Assembly: GCF_001941485.1 (NCBI RefSeq) | Contig: NZ_CP009247.1 | Coordinates: forward strand, 558,001-622,000 | Source of the DNA: Corynebacterium frankenforstense DSM 45800 | GTDB taxonomy: Bacteria; Actinomycetota; Actinomycetes; Mycobacteriales; Mycobacteriaceae | Length of the DNA: 64,000 bases | Direction of reading: 5' to 3' | Shown here: positions 28,401 through 36,393 of the stretch, piece after piece | Layout of the letters: each line of letters opens with the position of its first letter | Numbering within the stretch: the stretch's first letter is position 1 | Notes under the pieces: generated by a model | Told to the model about the DNA's origin: nothing | Database searches by the model: none | What the model saw: only the letters and a program-made list of their open reading frames with translations | Position numbers and translations under genes: made by a program

Positions 28401-28614
28401 GTTCCTCGGGATGGAGGACGAGACGGGGCTGATGAACGTGATGGTCTCGCCGGGGTTGTGGAACCGGCAGAAGGTGCTCGCGCGCACGGCGCGGGCGCTG
28501 GTGGTGCGCGGCATCGTGCAGAACGCCTCGGGCGCGGTGACCCTCGTCGCCGACCGGCTCGAGGAGCTCGCGGTGGGCGAGGCCCTGAGCGCCGGCTCCC
28601 GCGACTTCCGCTAA
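25450..28614 (+). CDS. dnaE2: Error-prone DNA polymerase III alpha subunit DnaE2
   Basis: A 1054-residue C-family polymerase for translesion synthesis, working with ImuA' and ImuB. It has the N-terminal PHP domain starting at AELHAVSSYSFLGGAS, the palm catalytic acidic residues in PPDIDLDIES, the FLSPERDGPPD and QGRGSAANS motifs, and a C-terminal OB-fold. The length is typical of DnaE2 and shorter than the replicative DnaE. The first 45 residues are an extension holding the dispersed element (TSSIEV). ATG 25450 follows a LexA box; SOS induction is expected. Confidence 0.96.
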   Translation: MRFNGGETLSWSRIERILSGRPGPTPVPANHLAATDAPTARGGTSSIEVPFAELHAVSSYSFLGGASEPEELVERAVELGLSALGILDRDGFYGVAAFAEAAAEAGLPTVFGAELSLDAGVLPVICRGPEGYRRLSHLIADAHMATGEKGAVAYPGLTAIAEHLGGHCLVLADHTWAPRLGELTAAFGAHVVLEYPATMLPEDADNQEIIDAARRAVGAHGHRLRAVVSTRPAAARRSASRLAAAKRALARRQAVGAAEPELHPMGAPWLRGGAQVARMLPGRPELIAQTVAIAEECAFTLDLVAPRLPDFPAPEGHDELSWLTELTWRRGRERYASRPEGVRERARAQIRHELAVIGKLGFPGYFLIVDDIVGFCRRAGILCQGRGSAANSAVCFALGITNAEPISAGLLFERFLSPERDGPPDIDLDIESTRREEVIQYVYGRYGRERAALVANVITYRRKGALRDAARALGYPQGAADGWSKGISEPPADVAELAGQFRGQPRHLGIHSGGMVICDRPIADVVPVEWARMADRSVLQWDKDACAAAGLVKFDLLGLGMLEALHHMIDLVAGSTGETVRLWDLDLSEAGVYEMLARGDAVGVFQVESRAQLATLPRLKPRCFFDLVVEVALIRPGPIQGGSVHPYLRRRDGREAVVFEHPVLEKSLGKTLGIPLFQEQLMQIAVDAAGFTGGEADQLRRAMGSKRSPAKMAALHARFIAGCAETCGLPEQVAEQLWTKIVAFAAYGFPESHSQSFASLVFFSAWFKLHHPAEFCAGLLRAQPMGFYSPQSLISDARRHGVRILPVDVSASAVEATVPEPGVIRLGLNLMRGLGEKAAERVVAARDARAFTGVADLARRADLSVPQTEALAKAGALGCFGVDRRQAVWAAGVAATEKEGMLPGLSAVEAPALPGMSTFDLVAADIAATGVTHGMQPVALLRSRLASAGIVAASDLGAIDDGTRVRVAGVVTHRQRPQTAAGVTFLGMEDETGLMNVMVSPGLWNRQKVLARTARALVVRGIVQNASGAVTLVADRLEELAVGEALSAGSRDFR
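25575..25591 (-). repeat. Dispersed element inside dnaE2 (antisense)
   Basis: CGGGACGTCGTCAATTG on the plus strand, i.e. antisense to the usual frame; encodes GTSSI just before the PHP domain. Confidence 0.65.
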
Positions 28615-29072
28615 CTCTGCGGTTCTCTCCGGAAGCGGCCGCGAATGGCGCCCCGCTCTGCGCTAGTCCATGGCTGGTCAGCGGGCGTTCCGCTTCCATG
28701 TTTCTGCATTCGGGCATTCCGAATCCCCCGGCCGGTGCGCCGGGTTCTGTGGTTCGAAGGCGGTGACCGGCGTGATCCGTCTGCCGTGACGTGGATAAGC
28801 GGGAGCGGAGAGGGCTGGTCGGGGTACTCCGGCGGCTGCGTCCGGGGCATTCCCCGTGAGGGCACGCCGAATCGCCCGGCCGGTGCGCCGGGTTTTGTGG
28901 TTCGAAGGCGGTGACCGGCGTGATCCGTCTGCCGTGACGTGGATAAGCGGGAGCGGAGAGGGCTCGCCCCGGCACTACGGCGGCTGCGTCCGGGGCATTC
29001 CCCGCGAGGGCATGCCGAATTCCCCGGACGTAGGCCGGGTTTGTGGTTCGGTGGCCTCCGAGGGCCGGTGAG
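28615..29072. other. 458-bp gene-free region with 148-bp tandem repeat
   Basis: No gene; short frames across it have ordinary, non-coding codon positions. Most of it is the tandem repeat at 28719-29050 between the convergent dnaE2 and HNH genes. Confidence 0.75.
28719..29050. repeat. 148-bp tandem repeat, two full copies and a partial third
   Basis: Copies begin at 28719 and 28867 and are nearly identical, with the words CGAATC-CCCGGCCGGTGCGCC, GTGGTTCGAAGGCGGTGACC and GGCATTCCCCG. A third, partial copy begins at 29015 and fades by about 29050. The period is exactly 148 bp. Confidence 0.9.
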
Positions 29073-30590
29073 CTAGGCGGCCTGGGCGGTGCGGCGGGCG
29101 GCGTGCTCGGCCATCATCCGCCGCGCCAGAGTCGGCGTGGCATCCCGCTGGCGGCGCCCACCCGGCAACACCCGGTAGACGTCCAGTCCGTCGCGTTCGA
29201 TCCGCCCGTGCCGGACCGGGCCTTCCGGGTCGTCGTCGTTGGCTCCGTTGTGGTACCTGCACAACGGCGTCAGGTTGTCGATGTTGGTCATCCCGCCACG
29301 CACCCACGCGATGTCGTGGTCGGCCTGGCAGAACTCCGCCGGCTGGTTGCACTCCGGATGGGCACACACCCCGAAGGTGGCGCCGAGCATCGTGCGCTGC
29401 TTGCCGTTGGCGAAGCGTCTTGTCCGGTACAGGTTGCTCGGGCCCTGGGTCGGGTGGACGAGCATGATCATCGAGTCGGCGTCGAAGATCATCTCCGGGA
29501 TCCTCGTCGGGATCTCCGCGGCGAACAGTTCCAGGTCCGCAGCGTCCTCGTTGCCGTCTGCGGTGGCCGTGTCGTTTCCAGCCGCGGCGTCGGCGGCCGG
29601 GACGGGAACCAACGTGGCGCCCGGCTCGGCCTCCGGGGCGGGGTCCTGCGCCGAGCCGGGGTCGGACCGGGGGCCGGTGGTGACTGCGTCCTCGGTGGGT
29701 GCATCCTTGGCCGGGGTGAGGACCGAAGTGGCGGCCTGGTCGCGGTGCCCCCGCACTCCATCAGCGTCCACGCCTGTGGTGGTGGTGCCGGTGGGCCGGT
29801 CGGTGTCGCCCAGGGTGTCGGCGTCGAACGTGGCTTCGGTCTGGGCGCCGGGCTCTGCGGCGGGGCGGGTGGTGCCCGCCTGGCGCAGCAGGCGCTGAAG
29901 GAACTCCGAGCCGGTCATCCGGGAGCCGTCCGAGGCGACCAACTCGATGTCGTCGCCGTGGCCGTCCTCGATGCGCACCGCCTCGTTCAGGCTCACCCCG
30001 ACGACCGGGCGCAGCACCGACTGCGGAAAGCCCCGGGTGAGCATGTCGGCGAAGGCCTCACCGCAGGCCTCGGCGTCGACGTTGTCCTCGCCGACCGCCT
30101 TCGCCGCCGCGGTGTGGGCGGCGTGGCGAAGCGCGGCGATCTCCGCCGACGGACCGCGGAACAACAGTCCCTGCCCCTTGGTCTTGGAGTTGATGAACTG
30201 CAGGCTGCGGGTCTGCGGGGCGGGCTCAGCCGGCCCGTTGTACTCGTCGAGTAGCTGCCGGCAGGCCTTGCGTACCTCGTCGTGGGTGCCAGCGGTCCGG
30301 CAGGCCCGGGTGCGGAAGCCCCAGGCGCGGCGTTGGTTTTTCACCTTCGCGGCAAACGACTCGATCATGTCCAACGTGACGATCGAGTGGCCGTTGGCCC
30401 GTGCCGCCTCGATCGCGTTGGTCTTCGCGGAGGTTACCGGGAAGTACTCGCGGGCCACCCGCGCGATCTTCTGCGCGTCCACGGGCAGCACGCCCAGTTC
30501 GATGAGTTGGTGTTTGCTCATGCCTCGGGCGCCTTCGGCGAGGCCTATGCCTTGCCGGGTCACCGTGATGAGTTGGTCGAGCAGGTTCAT
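29073..30590 (-). CDS. DUF222/HNH endonuclease-domain protein (13E12-repeat type)
   Basis: A 505-residue protein from ATG 30590 (ATG 30602 is also possible). The N-terminal half is a helical DUF222-like region. A Thr/Ala/Asp-rich insertion of about 150 residues splits it (about residues 230-385). The C-terminal HNH nuclease has CAHPEC, a metal-binding ADHDIAW motif, GGMTNIDNL and PLCRYHN. This family is multicopy in many mycobacterial and corynebacterial genomes and is often mobile or self-standing. It is monocistronic, with a large gap upstream. Confidence 0.85.
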   Translation of the reverse strand: MNLLDQLITVTRQGIGLAEGARGMSKHQLIELGVLPVDAQKIARVAREYFPVTSAKTNAIEAARANGHSIVTLDMIESFAAKVKNQRRAWGFRTRACRTAGTHDEVRKACRQLLDEYNGPAEPAPQTRSLQFINSKTKGQGLLFRGPSAEIAALRHAAHTAAAKAVGEDNVDAEACGEAFADMLTRGFPQSVLRPVVGVSLNEAVRIEDGHGDDIELVASDGSRMTGSEFLQRLLRQAGTTRPAAEPGAQTEATFDADTLGDTDRPTGTTTTGVDADGVRGHRDQAATSVLTPAKDAPTEDAVTTGPRSDPGSAQDPAPEAEPGATLVPVPAADAAAGNDTATADGNEDAADLELFAAEIPTRIPEMIFDADSMIMLVHPTQGPSNLYRTRRFANGKQRTMLGATFGVCAHPECNQPAEFCQADHDIAWVRGGMTNIDNLTPLCRYHNGANDDDPEGPVRHGRIERDGLDVYRVLPGGRRQRDATPTLARRMMAEHAARRTAQAA

Positions 30591-30803
30591 GTCCCCCAGC
30601 ATGACGGGCCCGCAGACAGCACGCGAGAGTACGTTGCGGCGTCTGTGGAGTGCTGGGCGCGGTCCACAGGCGGCCCTCCGGGGCGCCGCACGGGGGCGGC
30701 GACTTCTGGTACGGGCCCCGGGATAGCGGGAGAAAGCACGCGCACAGGAATTGGTACAGCGCGCATGACCAGGTGCACCTGTGGCGCCCAGGTGGCACAG
30801 GAC

Positions 30804-30854
30804 CGGGGCGCGGGAGTGCAACGACCGCGCCCACGCGCACACCCGCACGGAACC
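30804..30854. repeat. 51-bp diverged direct repeat, copy 1
   Basis: Starts CGGGGCGCGGGAGTGCAACG and ends GCACGGAACC. About 80 percent similar by eye to 31109-31160, with small indels. Confidence 0.65.
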
Positions 30855-31108
30855 GCGGGGGTGCGCGCACCAGAAGGTCGGGCGTAAGGAGAGATCCACC
30901 GACAGTCAGGAACAAGGCGCTCAGCGCGCCGAAAGCCCAGTCAGGGCGCAGGATAGCGGCCGCCGGAAGGCCGGCACGGGCCACGCGGGCCGCCCGGAAC
31001 CTGTCGGACCCGGCGACAAGGGGACTGGTCCGAAGACCGGGGAGGGTGCAGAGGAGCCATTTCCGTGCGAGAACATCAGCTTCCCGAGCTGAATACCTAG
31101 GCAAGCGT

Positions 31109-31160
31109 CGGGGCGCGGGAGCGCACCGACCGCGCACCACACACCCCGCCGCACGGAACC
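31109..31160. repeat. 52-bp diverged direct repeat, copy 2
   Basis: Starts CGGGGCGCGGGAGCGCACCG and ends GCACGGAACC, then continues into the dispersed element at 31155-31190. Confidence 0.65.
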
Positions 31161-31190
31161 ACGACGGGGAGGGACGGGACGTCGGAAATC
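31155..31190 (-). repeat. Dispersed element, long form, upstream of citrate transporter
   Basis: Minus-strand GATTTCCGACGTCCCG followed by a CCCCGTCGTGGTTCC tail, the same long form as at 13236 and 47629. Confidence 0.75.
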
Positions 31191-31353
31191 TTTTTGTCGA
31201 CGCAATAGATCCGCCCCTCACCAGCCTGATTAGTTGTCCGCGTCACAAGGCTGGCACGCTTGTAAGACGCGACGGACCCCGCCCGCCGCCCACGGGCCGG
31301 GTGCGACCGGCCCGCCCGAAACAGCGCGCAACGCTCACGGAAAGGACCGAGTC

Positions 31354-32706
31354 TTGGACTCCCCGTTCGCACTGACACTCGTCGGTCTGCTGATCATCGG
31401 CACCACCGTCGGCATCCTCATCCGGGGCCGCACCAGCCCCATCGTCCCGATGACCCTCGTGCCCCTGGTCGGCGCGCTCGTCACCGGCCACGGCCCCGGC
31501 GACATCGGCGACTTCTTCGCCGAAGGCCTCGACTCGGTGATGAACGTCGTCGTGATGTTCATCTTCGCGATCATCTTCTTCGGCATCCTCCAGGACGTCG
31601 GCCTGTTCACCCCGGTGATCAAGGCGCTCATCCGCGCCACCCGCGGCAACGTCGTCGCCGTGACCACCGGCACCGCCGCCATCGGCATCGTCGCCCACCT
31701 CGACGGCTCCGGCTCCACGACCTTCCTGCTGACCATCCCCGCGCTGCTGCCGCTCTACCGGGCACTGGGCATCTCCCGCTACATCCTGATCACCATCGTC
31801 GCCCTCGCCGCCTCCGTGATGAACATGGTGCCGTGGGCCGGCCCGCTCGGCCGCGCCGGCGCCGTGATCGCCCAGGAACCCAGTGACATCTGGCTGCGGC
31901 TGCTGCCCATCCAGGGCGTGGCGGTCGTGCTCGTCCTTGTCGTCGCCGCCGGCCTCGGCCTGCAGCAGCGCCGCCGCATCGCCGCCCGCGGCGCGGCCAC
32001 CGGCGACGTCGACGTCGAGGCCATCGCCGCCGACTTCCAGGCCCAGCAGGACGAGGAACGCCGCGAGGAGGGCTACAGCTACCGCACCGGCACCGGCTGG
32101 ACCGTGGCCAACGTCGCCGTCGTGCTCGTCGCCCTGGTCATCCTGCTCGCCGGCGTCCTGCCGCCCGCCCCGACCTTCCTCATCGCCACCACCCTGGCGC
32201 TGCTGATCAACTTCCCCGACTCCCACTCCCAGTCCAAGGCCCTGCGCCGCCACGCGCCCAACGCCCTGTCGATGGCCGGCATCATCATCGCCGCCGCCAT
32301 GTTCCTCGGCGTGCTCAACGAGACCGGCATGCTCGAGCAGATCGCCCTGAGCCTCGTCTCCGTGCTGCCGGCCGCCGTCGGGCCGTACCTGCACGTCATC
32401 GTCGGCCTGCTCGGCGTGCCGCTGGACCTTCTGACCTCCACCGACGCCTACTACTTCTCCGTGCTGCCCATCGTCCAGGAGACCGCCGCCAGCTTCGGCG
32501 TCTCCGGCATGAGCACGGCGCTGGCGCTGATCATCGGCAACGTCATCGGCACCTTCGTCTCGCCGTTCTCCCCGGCGCTGTGGCTCGCGCTCGGCCTGGC
32601 CGGCGGCGCGAACATGGGCCGCTACATCAAGCTCGCCTTCCCGATCGCCTGGGCGTTCTCCGCCGCGCTGGTGCTCGTCGCGTTCGCCTTCGGCATGCTG
32701 GGCTGA
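31354..32706 (+). CDS. CitMHS-family citrate (metal-citrate) transporter
   Basis: A 450-residue membrane protein with about 11-12 hydrophobic helices in two halves and a charged central cytoplasmic loop (about residues 205-245). Features such as GIVAHLDGSGSTTFLL and STDAYYFSVLPIV fit CitMHS carriers, which import citrate with Mg2+ or Ca2+ and protons. The start is TTG 31354, preceded by AAAGGA at 7 bases; no ATG lies nearby. Monocistronic as far as visible. The role in growth on citrate is an inference from the family. Confidence 0.88.
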   Translation: MDSPFALTLVGLLIIGTTVGILIRGRTSPIVPMTLVPLVGALVTGHGPGDIGDFFAEGLDSVMNVVVMFIFAIIFFGILQDVGLFTPVIKALIRATRGNVVAVTTGTAAIGIVAHLDGSGSTTFLLTIPALLPLYRALGISRYILITIVALAASVMNMVPWAGPLGRAGAVIAQEPSDIWLRLLPIQGVAVVLVLVVAAGLGLQQRRRIAARGAATGDVDVEAIAADFQAQQDEERREEGYSYRTGTGWTVANVAVVLVALVILLAGVLPPAPTFLIATTLALLINFPDSHSQSKALRRHAPNALSMAGIIIAAAMFLGVLNETGMLEQIALSLVSVLPAAVGPYLHVIVGLLGVPLDLLTSTDAYYFSVLPIVQETAASFGVSGMSTALALIIGNVIGTFVSPFSPALWLALGLAGGANMGRYIKLAFPIAWAFSAALVLVAFAFGMLG

Positions 32707-32712
32707 CCGCGC

Positions 32713-32730
32713 GTGATCGCCGACGCCCCG
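32713..32730 (+). repeat. Dispersed element, variant, between transporter and PH gene
   Basis: GTGATCGCCGACGCCCCG. Read in frame with the next gene it would give MIADAP, so a GTG start at 32713 is possible, although ATG 32749 is preferred. Confidence 0.5.
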
Positions 32731-32748
32731 TGTGTCACCATGGTGCCC

Positions 32749-33222
32749 ATGAAGGACGCCGCCGCGCGGGGCATGAACCCCGTCTCCCCGAAGCTGACCC
32801 GGGCGCGCTACCTCGGCCGCATGCCGTGGCTGGTCGTGCCGCTCATCGTCTTCGTCGTGCTCGGCGTGACGCTCTCGCCGTGGTGGTACATCGGCGCGGG
32901 CGTCTTCGCCGCGCTGACCGTCTGGCAGGCCTGGATCATCCCCGCGCAGGTGCGCCTGCTCGGCTGGCTCGAGACCGACGACGAGCTGCTGATCACCAAG
33001 GGCCGCATGTGGCACACGTTCACCGTCGTGCCCTACGGCCGCATCCAGTACGTCGACGTGACCAACGGGCCGGTCGAGCGGTGGCTGGGCATGAAGACCG
33101 TCACGCTGAACACGGCGTCCGCGACCTCCGACGCCACCGTCGAGGGCCTGCCCGCCGCCGAGGCCGACGCCCTGCGTGAGCGCCTGGCCGTCAAGGCGCG
33201 CGAGAGGATGAGCGGCCTGTGA
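32749..33222 (+). CDS. PH-domain membrane protein (YdbS-like)
   Basis: About 157 residues: two adjacent hydrophobic helices (about residues 22-60) and a bacterial PH-like (bPH2/DUF304) domain with WHTFTVVPYGRIQYVDVTNGPVER-type strands. The start ATG 32749 is chosen because the preceding codons come from a dispersed element; GTG 32713 and ATG 32740 are alternatives. It overlaps the next gene by 4 bp (GTGA), so the two are translationally coupled and form a YdbS/YdbT-type pair. Confidence 0.82.
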   Translation: MKDAAARGMNPVSPKLTRARYLGRMPWLVVPLIVFVVLGVTLSPWWYIGAGVFAALTVWQAWIIPAQVRLLGWLETDDELLITKGRMWHTFTVVPYGRIQYVDVTNGPVERWLGMKTVTLNTASATSDATVEGLPAAEADALRERLAVKARERMSGL

Positions 33223-34817
33223 GCGGGCGTCACGCACACGCCGACGCCGGCTCCGGCTCCGGCTCCGGCTGGCACCGCGTCCACCGCGCCACGCCGCTGC
33301 TGCGCGCCTGGACCGCGCTGCTCGCCCTGGCCGCCGCGGTGGCCGTCAACGTCCAGGCCTCCGCCTACGTCGCGCTGTGGGGTCTGCTCCACGGCGGCCC
33401 CTGGTGGATCCTGCCCGCGGCGCTCGGCGCGGTCGTGGTGCTGTGCGCGCTGATCTGGCTGGTCTCGGGCATCTGGTGGCGCGCGACCGGTTACCGCATC
33501 ACCGACGAGGAGGTCGAGTTGCGCCGCGGCGTGCTCAACCGGCAGCTGCGCACCGCGCGTTTCGACCGCGTCCAGGCCGTCGACGTCGCCGAGCCGCTCA
33601 TCCCGCGCCTCTTCGGCCTCGCCTCGGTCAAGGTCGAGACCGCCGGCGGCACCGACTCGCACATCGACATCCTCTACCTGCCGCGCGCGGTCGCCGAGGC
33701 GCTGCGCCGCGACCTCCTGGCGCGTGTGCACGGCGGCTCAATTGCCGACGCCCCGTCCCACCCCTCCGGTGATCCCCTCCCCGGTGCGCGTGGGGCCGAC
33801 GCCGCAGGCGCTGACGGCGCGGGTACGAATGCCGCTCCCGGGGCATGGGGAGCCGGCAGCTCTGGTGCCGGCGGCACGAGCGCAGGGGCCGCAGACGCCC
33901 CCGCCGGTTGGGCGGGGCAGGGGAGCGGCGCGCCCGTCGCGTCCGCCGGCCCGGTCGACGAGGACCGCCTGCGCGGGCTCGTCGAGGAGATCCCCGCCCG
34001 CCGCGCGCTCGGCGCCGCCGCGCTGTCGGCGAACACGGTCGTCGGCGTGGTCGCCGCCGTCCTGCTGATCGCCACCCCGATCGCGAACGCCACGGTCATC
34101 GGTGTGCTGCTCGCCGTGGTCCCGTCGGTGTGGCGCGTGCTCAACACCTCCTGGCTGTTCACCGCCAAGATCGACGACGCCGACCGCGTCCTCCACCTCA
34201 ACTACGGCCTGACCGAGCGCCGCCGCCAGGCGGTGCCGCTCGACCGGGTGCACGCGGTGAAGGTCTCCCAGACCCCGCTGTGGCGCCTGGTCGGCTGGTG
34301 GCAGGTCCAGGTCAGCGTCGCCGGCTACGGCGGCCCGCTGAACTCCAAGACGGAGTCCACCACGACCGTGCTGCCCGTCGGCTCCCGGGAGACCGCGCTC
34401 GCCGTCTTCGCCGAGATCACCGGCATGGACCCCGGGGAGATCGAGCGGGTCGCCACCCCCGAGGGGCGCGGCGCGGCGCAGTTCACCAGCCCGGCGATCG
34501 CCCGGTGGGTCTCGCCCGTCGACCGCCGACAGCAGGGCGTCACGCTCGCCGAGGACCGGGTGATCACCCACCACGGCCGCGTCGGCCGCACCGTCGAGAC
34601 GATCGAGACGTCCCATATCCAGGAGCTCTCGCTGACCCAGGGGCCGATCCAGCGCCTGCTGGGCCTGGCCACCGTGCGCCTCGACCTCGTGCCCGGGCCC
34701 GTGTACATGAAGGGCCGCGATCTCGCGCACGAGGACGCGGAGGCGCTCGTCGAGAAGCTGCGTGACCGCCGACTGCCCGCGCTCACCGGCGCCGGCCAGC
34801 CGGGTCGGCGGATCTGA
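33219..34817 (+). CDS. PH-domain membrane protein (YdbT-like), multi-domain
   Basis: A 532-residue membrane protein with bacterial PH-like domains on the cytoplasmic side separated by transmembrane helix pairs: helices about 27-85, a PH domain to 165, a long Gly/Ala/Ser linker (about 170-245), helices about 265-305, then one or two more PH domains to the C-terminus. The linker starts with the dispersed-element peptide SIADAPS. It begins at GTG 33219, overlapping the smaller PH gene by 4 bp. Homologous pairs are linked with envelope or antimicrobial-peptide resistance in Bacillus. Confidence 0.85.
   Translation: MSGRHAHADAGSGSGSGWHRVHRATPLLRAWTALLALAAAVAVNVQASAYVALWGLLHGGPWWILPAALGAVVVLCALIWLVSGIWWRATGYRITDEEVELRRGVLNRQLRTARFDRVQAVDVAEPLIPRLFGLASVKVETAGGTDSHIDILYLPRAVAEALRRDLLARVHGGSIADAPSHPSGDPLPGARGADAAGADGAGTNAAPGAWGAGSSGAGGTSAGAADAPAGWAGQGSGAPVASAGPVDEDRLRGLVEEIPARRALGAAALSANTVVGVVAAVLLIATPIANATVIGVLLAVVPSVWRVLNTSWLFTAKIDDADRVLHLNYGLTERRRQAVPLDRVHAVKVSQTPLWRLVGWWQVQVSVAGYGGPLNSKTESTTTVLPVGSRETALAVFAEITGMDPGEIERVATPEGRGAAQFTSPAIARWVSPVDRRQQGVTLAEDRVITHHGRVGRTVETIETSHIQELSLTQGPIQRLLGLATVRLDLVPGPVYMKGRDLAHEDAEALVEKLRDRRLPALTGAGQPGRRI
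33739..33755 (+). repeat. Dispersed element inside YdbT-like gene
   Basis: CAATTGCCGACGCCCCG encoding IADAP at the start of the long disordered linker between two PH modules. This is the clearest in-frame insertion. Confidence 0.75.
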
Positions 34818-34850
34818 CACCCGGCGGCGCGGGGGAGGCGCTGGCACGGA

Positions 34851-34876
34851 CAGACGGGCAGTGGCCCATCGTCTGC
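34851..34876. terminator. Weak inverted repeat between convergent genes
   Basis: CAGACG and CGTCTG, 6-bp arms around GGGCAGTGGCCCAT, between the YdbT-like gene and the DASS transporter gene. It may end both transcripts; no T-run. Confidence 0.3.
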
Positions 34877-34911
34877 CGGGGCGCCTGCCGAGCCACCTGG
34901 GGATCAGCGCG

Positions 34912-36393
34912 TCACCACGCGCCGATCAGCTGCCACCACAGCGGGCCCACACCCAGCCAGACGGCCAGGTGCACCAGCCCGATGACCGCTCCCAGCGACC
35001 ACCAGCGCCCCACCGGGACGTAACCGGTGCCGAAGTAGAGCGGGGCGGGGCCGTTGCCGTAATGGGTCAGGCACCCCATCAGCGTCGGCAGCGCCGCGAG
35101 GATCACGATCAGCGGCAGCGCCGGCAGCCCCAGGGCCACCCCGGTGCCGAGGAACACCGAGAACATCGCCGCCGTGTGCGCCGTGCCCGAAGCGAACAGG
35201 TAGTGGCTCGCCGCGTAGACGACGGTCAGCGCGACGAAGGCGACGGTCGGGTCCAGACCGCCCAGCGGCCCCTCGACGAGTCCGCCGAGCCAGTCGATGA
35301 ATCCCGTCTCGTTGAGCTGGCTGCCCATCATCACCAGCGCGGCGAACCAGACGAGGGTGTCCCACGCCGATCGTTCTCCCTTGACATCGGACCAGGTGAG
35401 CACCCCGCACAGCAGCAGGAGCGCCAGCCCGATGAAGGCGACGGTCGTCGGGTTCAACCAGCTGCCGCCGGCGACCCACAGTGCGATGACGGTGACGAAG
35501 ACACCCAGCGTGATCTTCTCCCGCGTCGCCATCGGGCCGAGAGCGGCGAGCCGGCGCGCGGCCTCCTGCGGCGCGTGCGGCGTCTTGCGTGCCTCGGGGC
35601 GGTAGAGCAGGTAGAGCACCAGGGGCACGGCGATGAAACCGATGATCCCCGGCACGCACGCGAGCAGGAACCAGCCGCCCCAACTCGGGGTGTCCACACC
35701 CATCTGGTCGGCGAGCTTGGTGCCCAGGGCGTTCGGCGCCGCGCCGGTGAAGAAGATCACCGAGGCCGCCAGGTCCAGGTTGTATGTGGAGATCGCCAGG
35801 AAGGACGCCATGCGGCGGTGCGTCGCAGGATCGGCGGGGTCCACTCCGTCGGTCTTGAGGATCGACTCCATGACCGGGTAGACGATCCCTCCGGCACGGG
35901 CTGTGTTCGACGGGATAGCCGGCGAGGTCACCAGGTCCGCAAGCCCCAGCCCGTAGGCCAGCCCCAGCGTCGACCGGCCGAAGATCCGCACGAACAGGTA
36001 GCCCAGGCGGGCCCCCAGCCCGGAGGCGATGACCGCACGGGCGATGAAGAAGGCGGAGACGATCAGCCAGATCGTCGAATTCGAGAAGCCGGACAGCGCC
36101 GCCGTGATCGACGCACCCGGGTCGCCCGGGGCGAGCACCCCGGTCGCCGCGCAGGCCGCCATCGCGACCACCGAGACCGTGCCCATCGGCGCGGCGTTGA
36201 GGATGATCATCAGGATCGTGGCGACGAACAGGGCGAACAGCCCCCACGCGTTGTCGGCCAGGCCGTCCGGCGTGGGCACGAACCACAGCACCAGGCCGAC
36301 GCCGACGGCGGCGGCGAGCCGCCCCGGGCGCACTTCCCCGCGCACGGTGACCGACGGGGCGTCGTCAATCGGAGGGGACTGCGGCGCGGTCAT
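34912..36393 (-). CDS. DASS-family anion transporter (tartrate/succinate type)
   Basis: A 493-residue membrane protein with about 12 hydrophobic segments and DASS motifs: [27 protein letters not shown], and [15 protein letters not shown], which carry conserved Asn/Thr carboxylate-binding loops. It starts by a 4-bp overlap (ATGA) with the hydratase beta-subunit gene, so its substrate is probably that of the enzyme: tartrate, fumarate or malate, likely by exchange with succinate as in E. coli TtdT. The dispersed element encodes PIDDAPS near the N-terminus. Confidence 0.87.
   Translation of the reverse strand: MTAPQSPPIDDAPSVTVRGEVRPGRLAAAVGVGLVLWFVPTPDGLADNAWGLFALFVATILMIILNAAPMGTVSVVAMAACAATGVLAPGDPGASITAALSGFSNSTIWLIVSAFFIARAVIASGLGARLGYLFVRIFGRSTLGLAYGLGLADLVTSPAIPSNTARAGGIVYPVMESILKTDGVDPADPATHRRMASFLAISTYNLDLAASVIFFTGAAPNALGTKLADQMGVDTPSWGGWFLLACVPGIIGFIAVPLVLYLLYRPEARKTPHAPQEAARRLAALGPMATREKITLGVFVTVIALWVAGGSWLNPTTVAFIGLALLLLCGVLTWSDVKGERSAWDTLVWFAALVMMGSQLNETGFIDWLGGLVEGPLGGLDPTVAFVALTVVYAASHYLFASGTAHTAAMFSVFLGTGVALGLPALPLIVILAALPTLMGCLTHYGNGPAPLYFGTGYVPVGRWWSLGAVIGLVHLAVWLGVGPLWWQLIGAW
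36355..36372 (-). repeat. Dispersed element inside DASS transporter gene
   Basis: Minus-strand CCGATTGACGACGCCCCG encoding PIDDAP at residues about 8-13 of the transporter. Confidence 0.7.

Larger units (their letters stand above)
30591..31353. other. 763-bp gene-free region between divergent HNH and citrate-transporter genes
   Basis: No gene with normal codon use. The stretch 30870-31095 is purine-rich and of lower GC, unlike both coding DNA and the GC-rich repeats, and could hold an RNA or an mRNA leader; no known RNA family is recognised. It also holds a pair of diverged 51-52-bp direct repeats (30804-30854 and 31109-31160), the second of which leads into a dispersed element. An AT-rich patch at 31188-31235 is a plausible promoter for the transporter. 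Confidence 0.55.

Noticed and set aside
28750..28770. GGTTCGAAGG in the 148-bp repeat resembles a tRNA T-loop
   Set aside because: No acceptor stem, anticodon arm or CCA context around it; no tRNA found in the window.
30781..31092. A 103-codon plus-strand frame in the HNH/citrate-transporter gap
   Set aside because: Third codon positions are not GC-biased and there is no ribosome-binding site; treated as non-coding.
30591..31353. Known riboswitch or RNase P/tmRNA/SRP RNA in the gap
   Set aside because: None of the conserved core words of these RNAs is visible.
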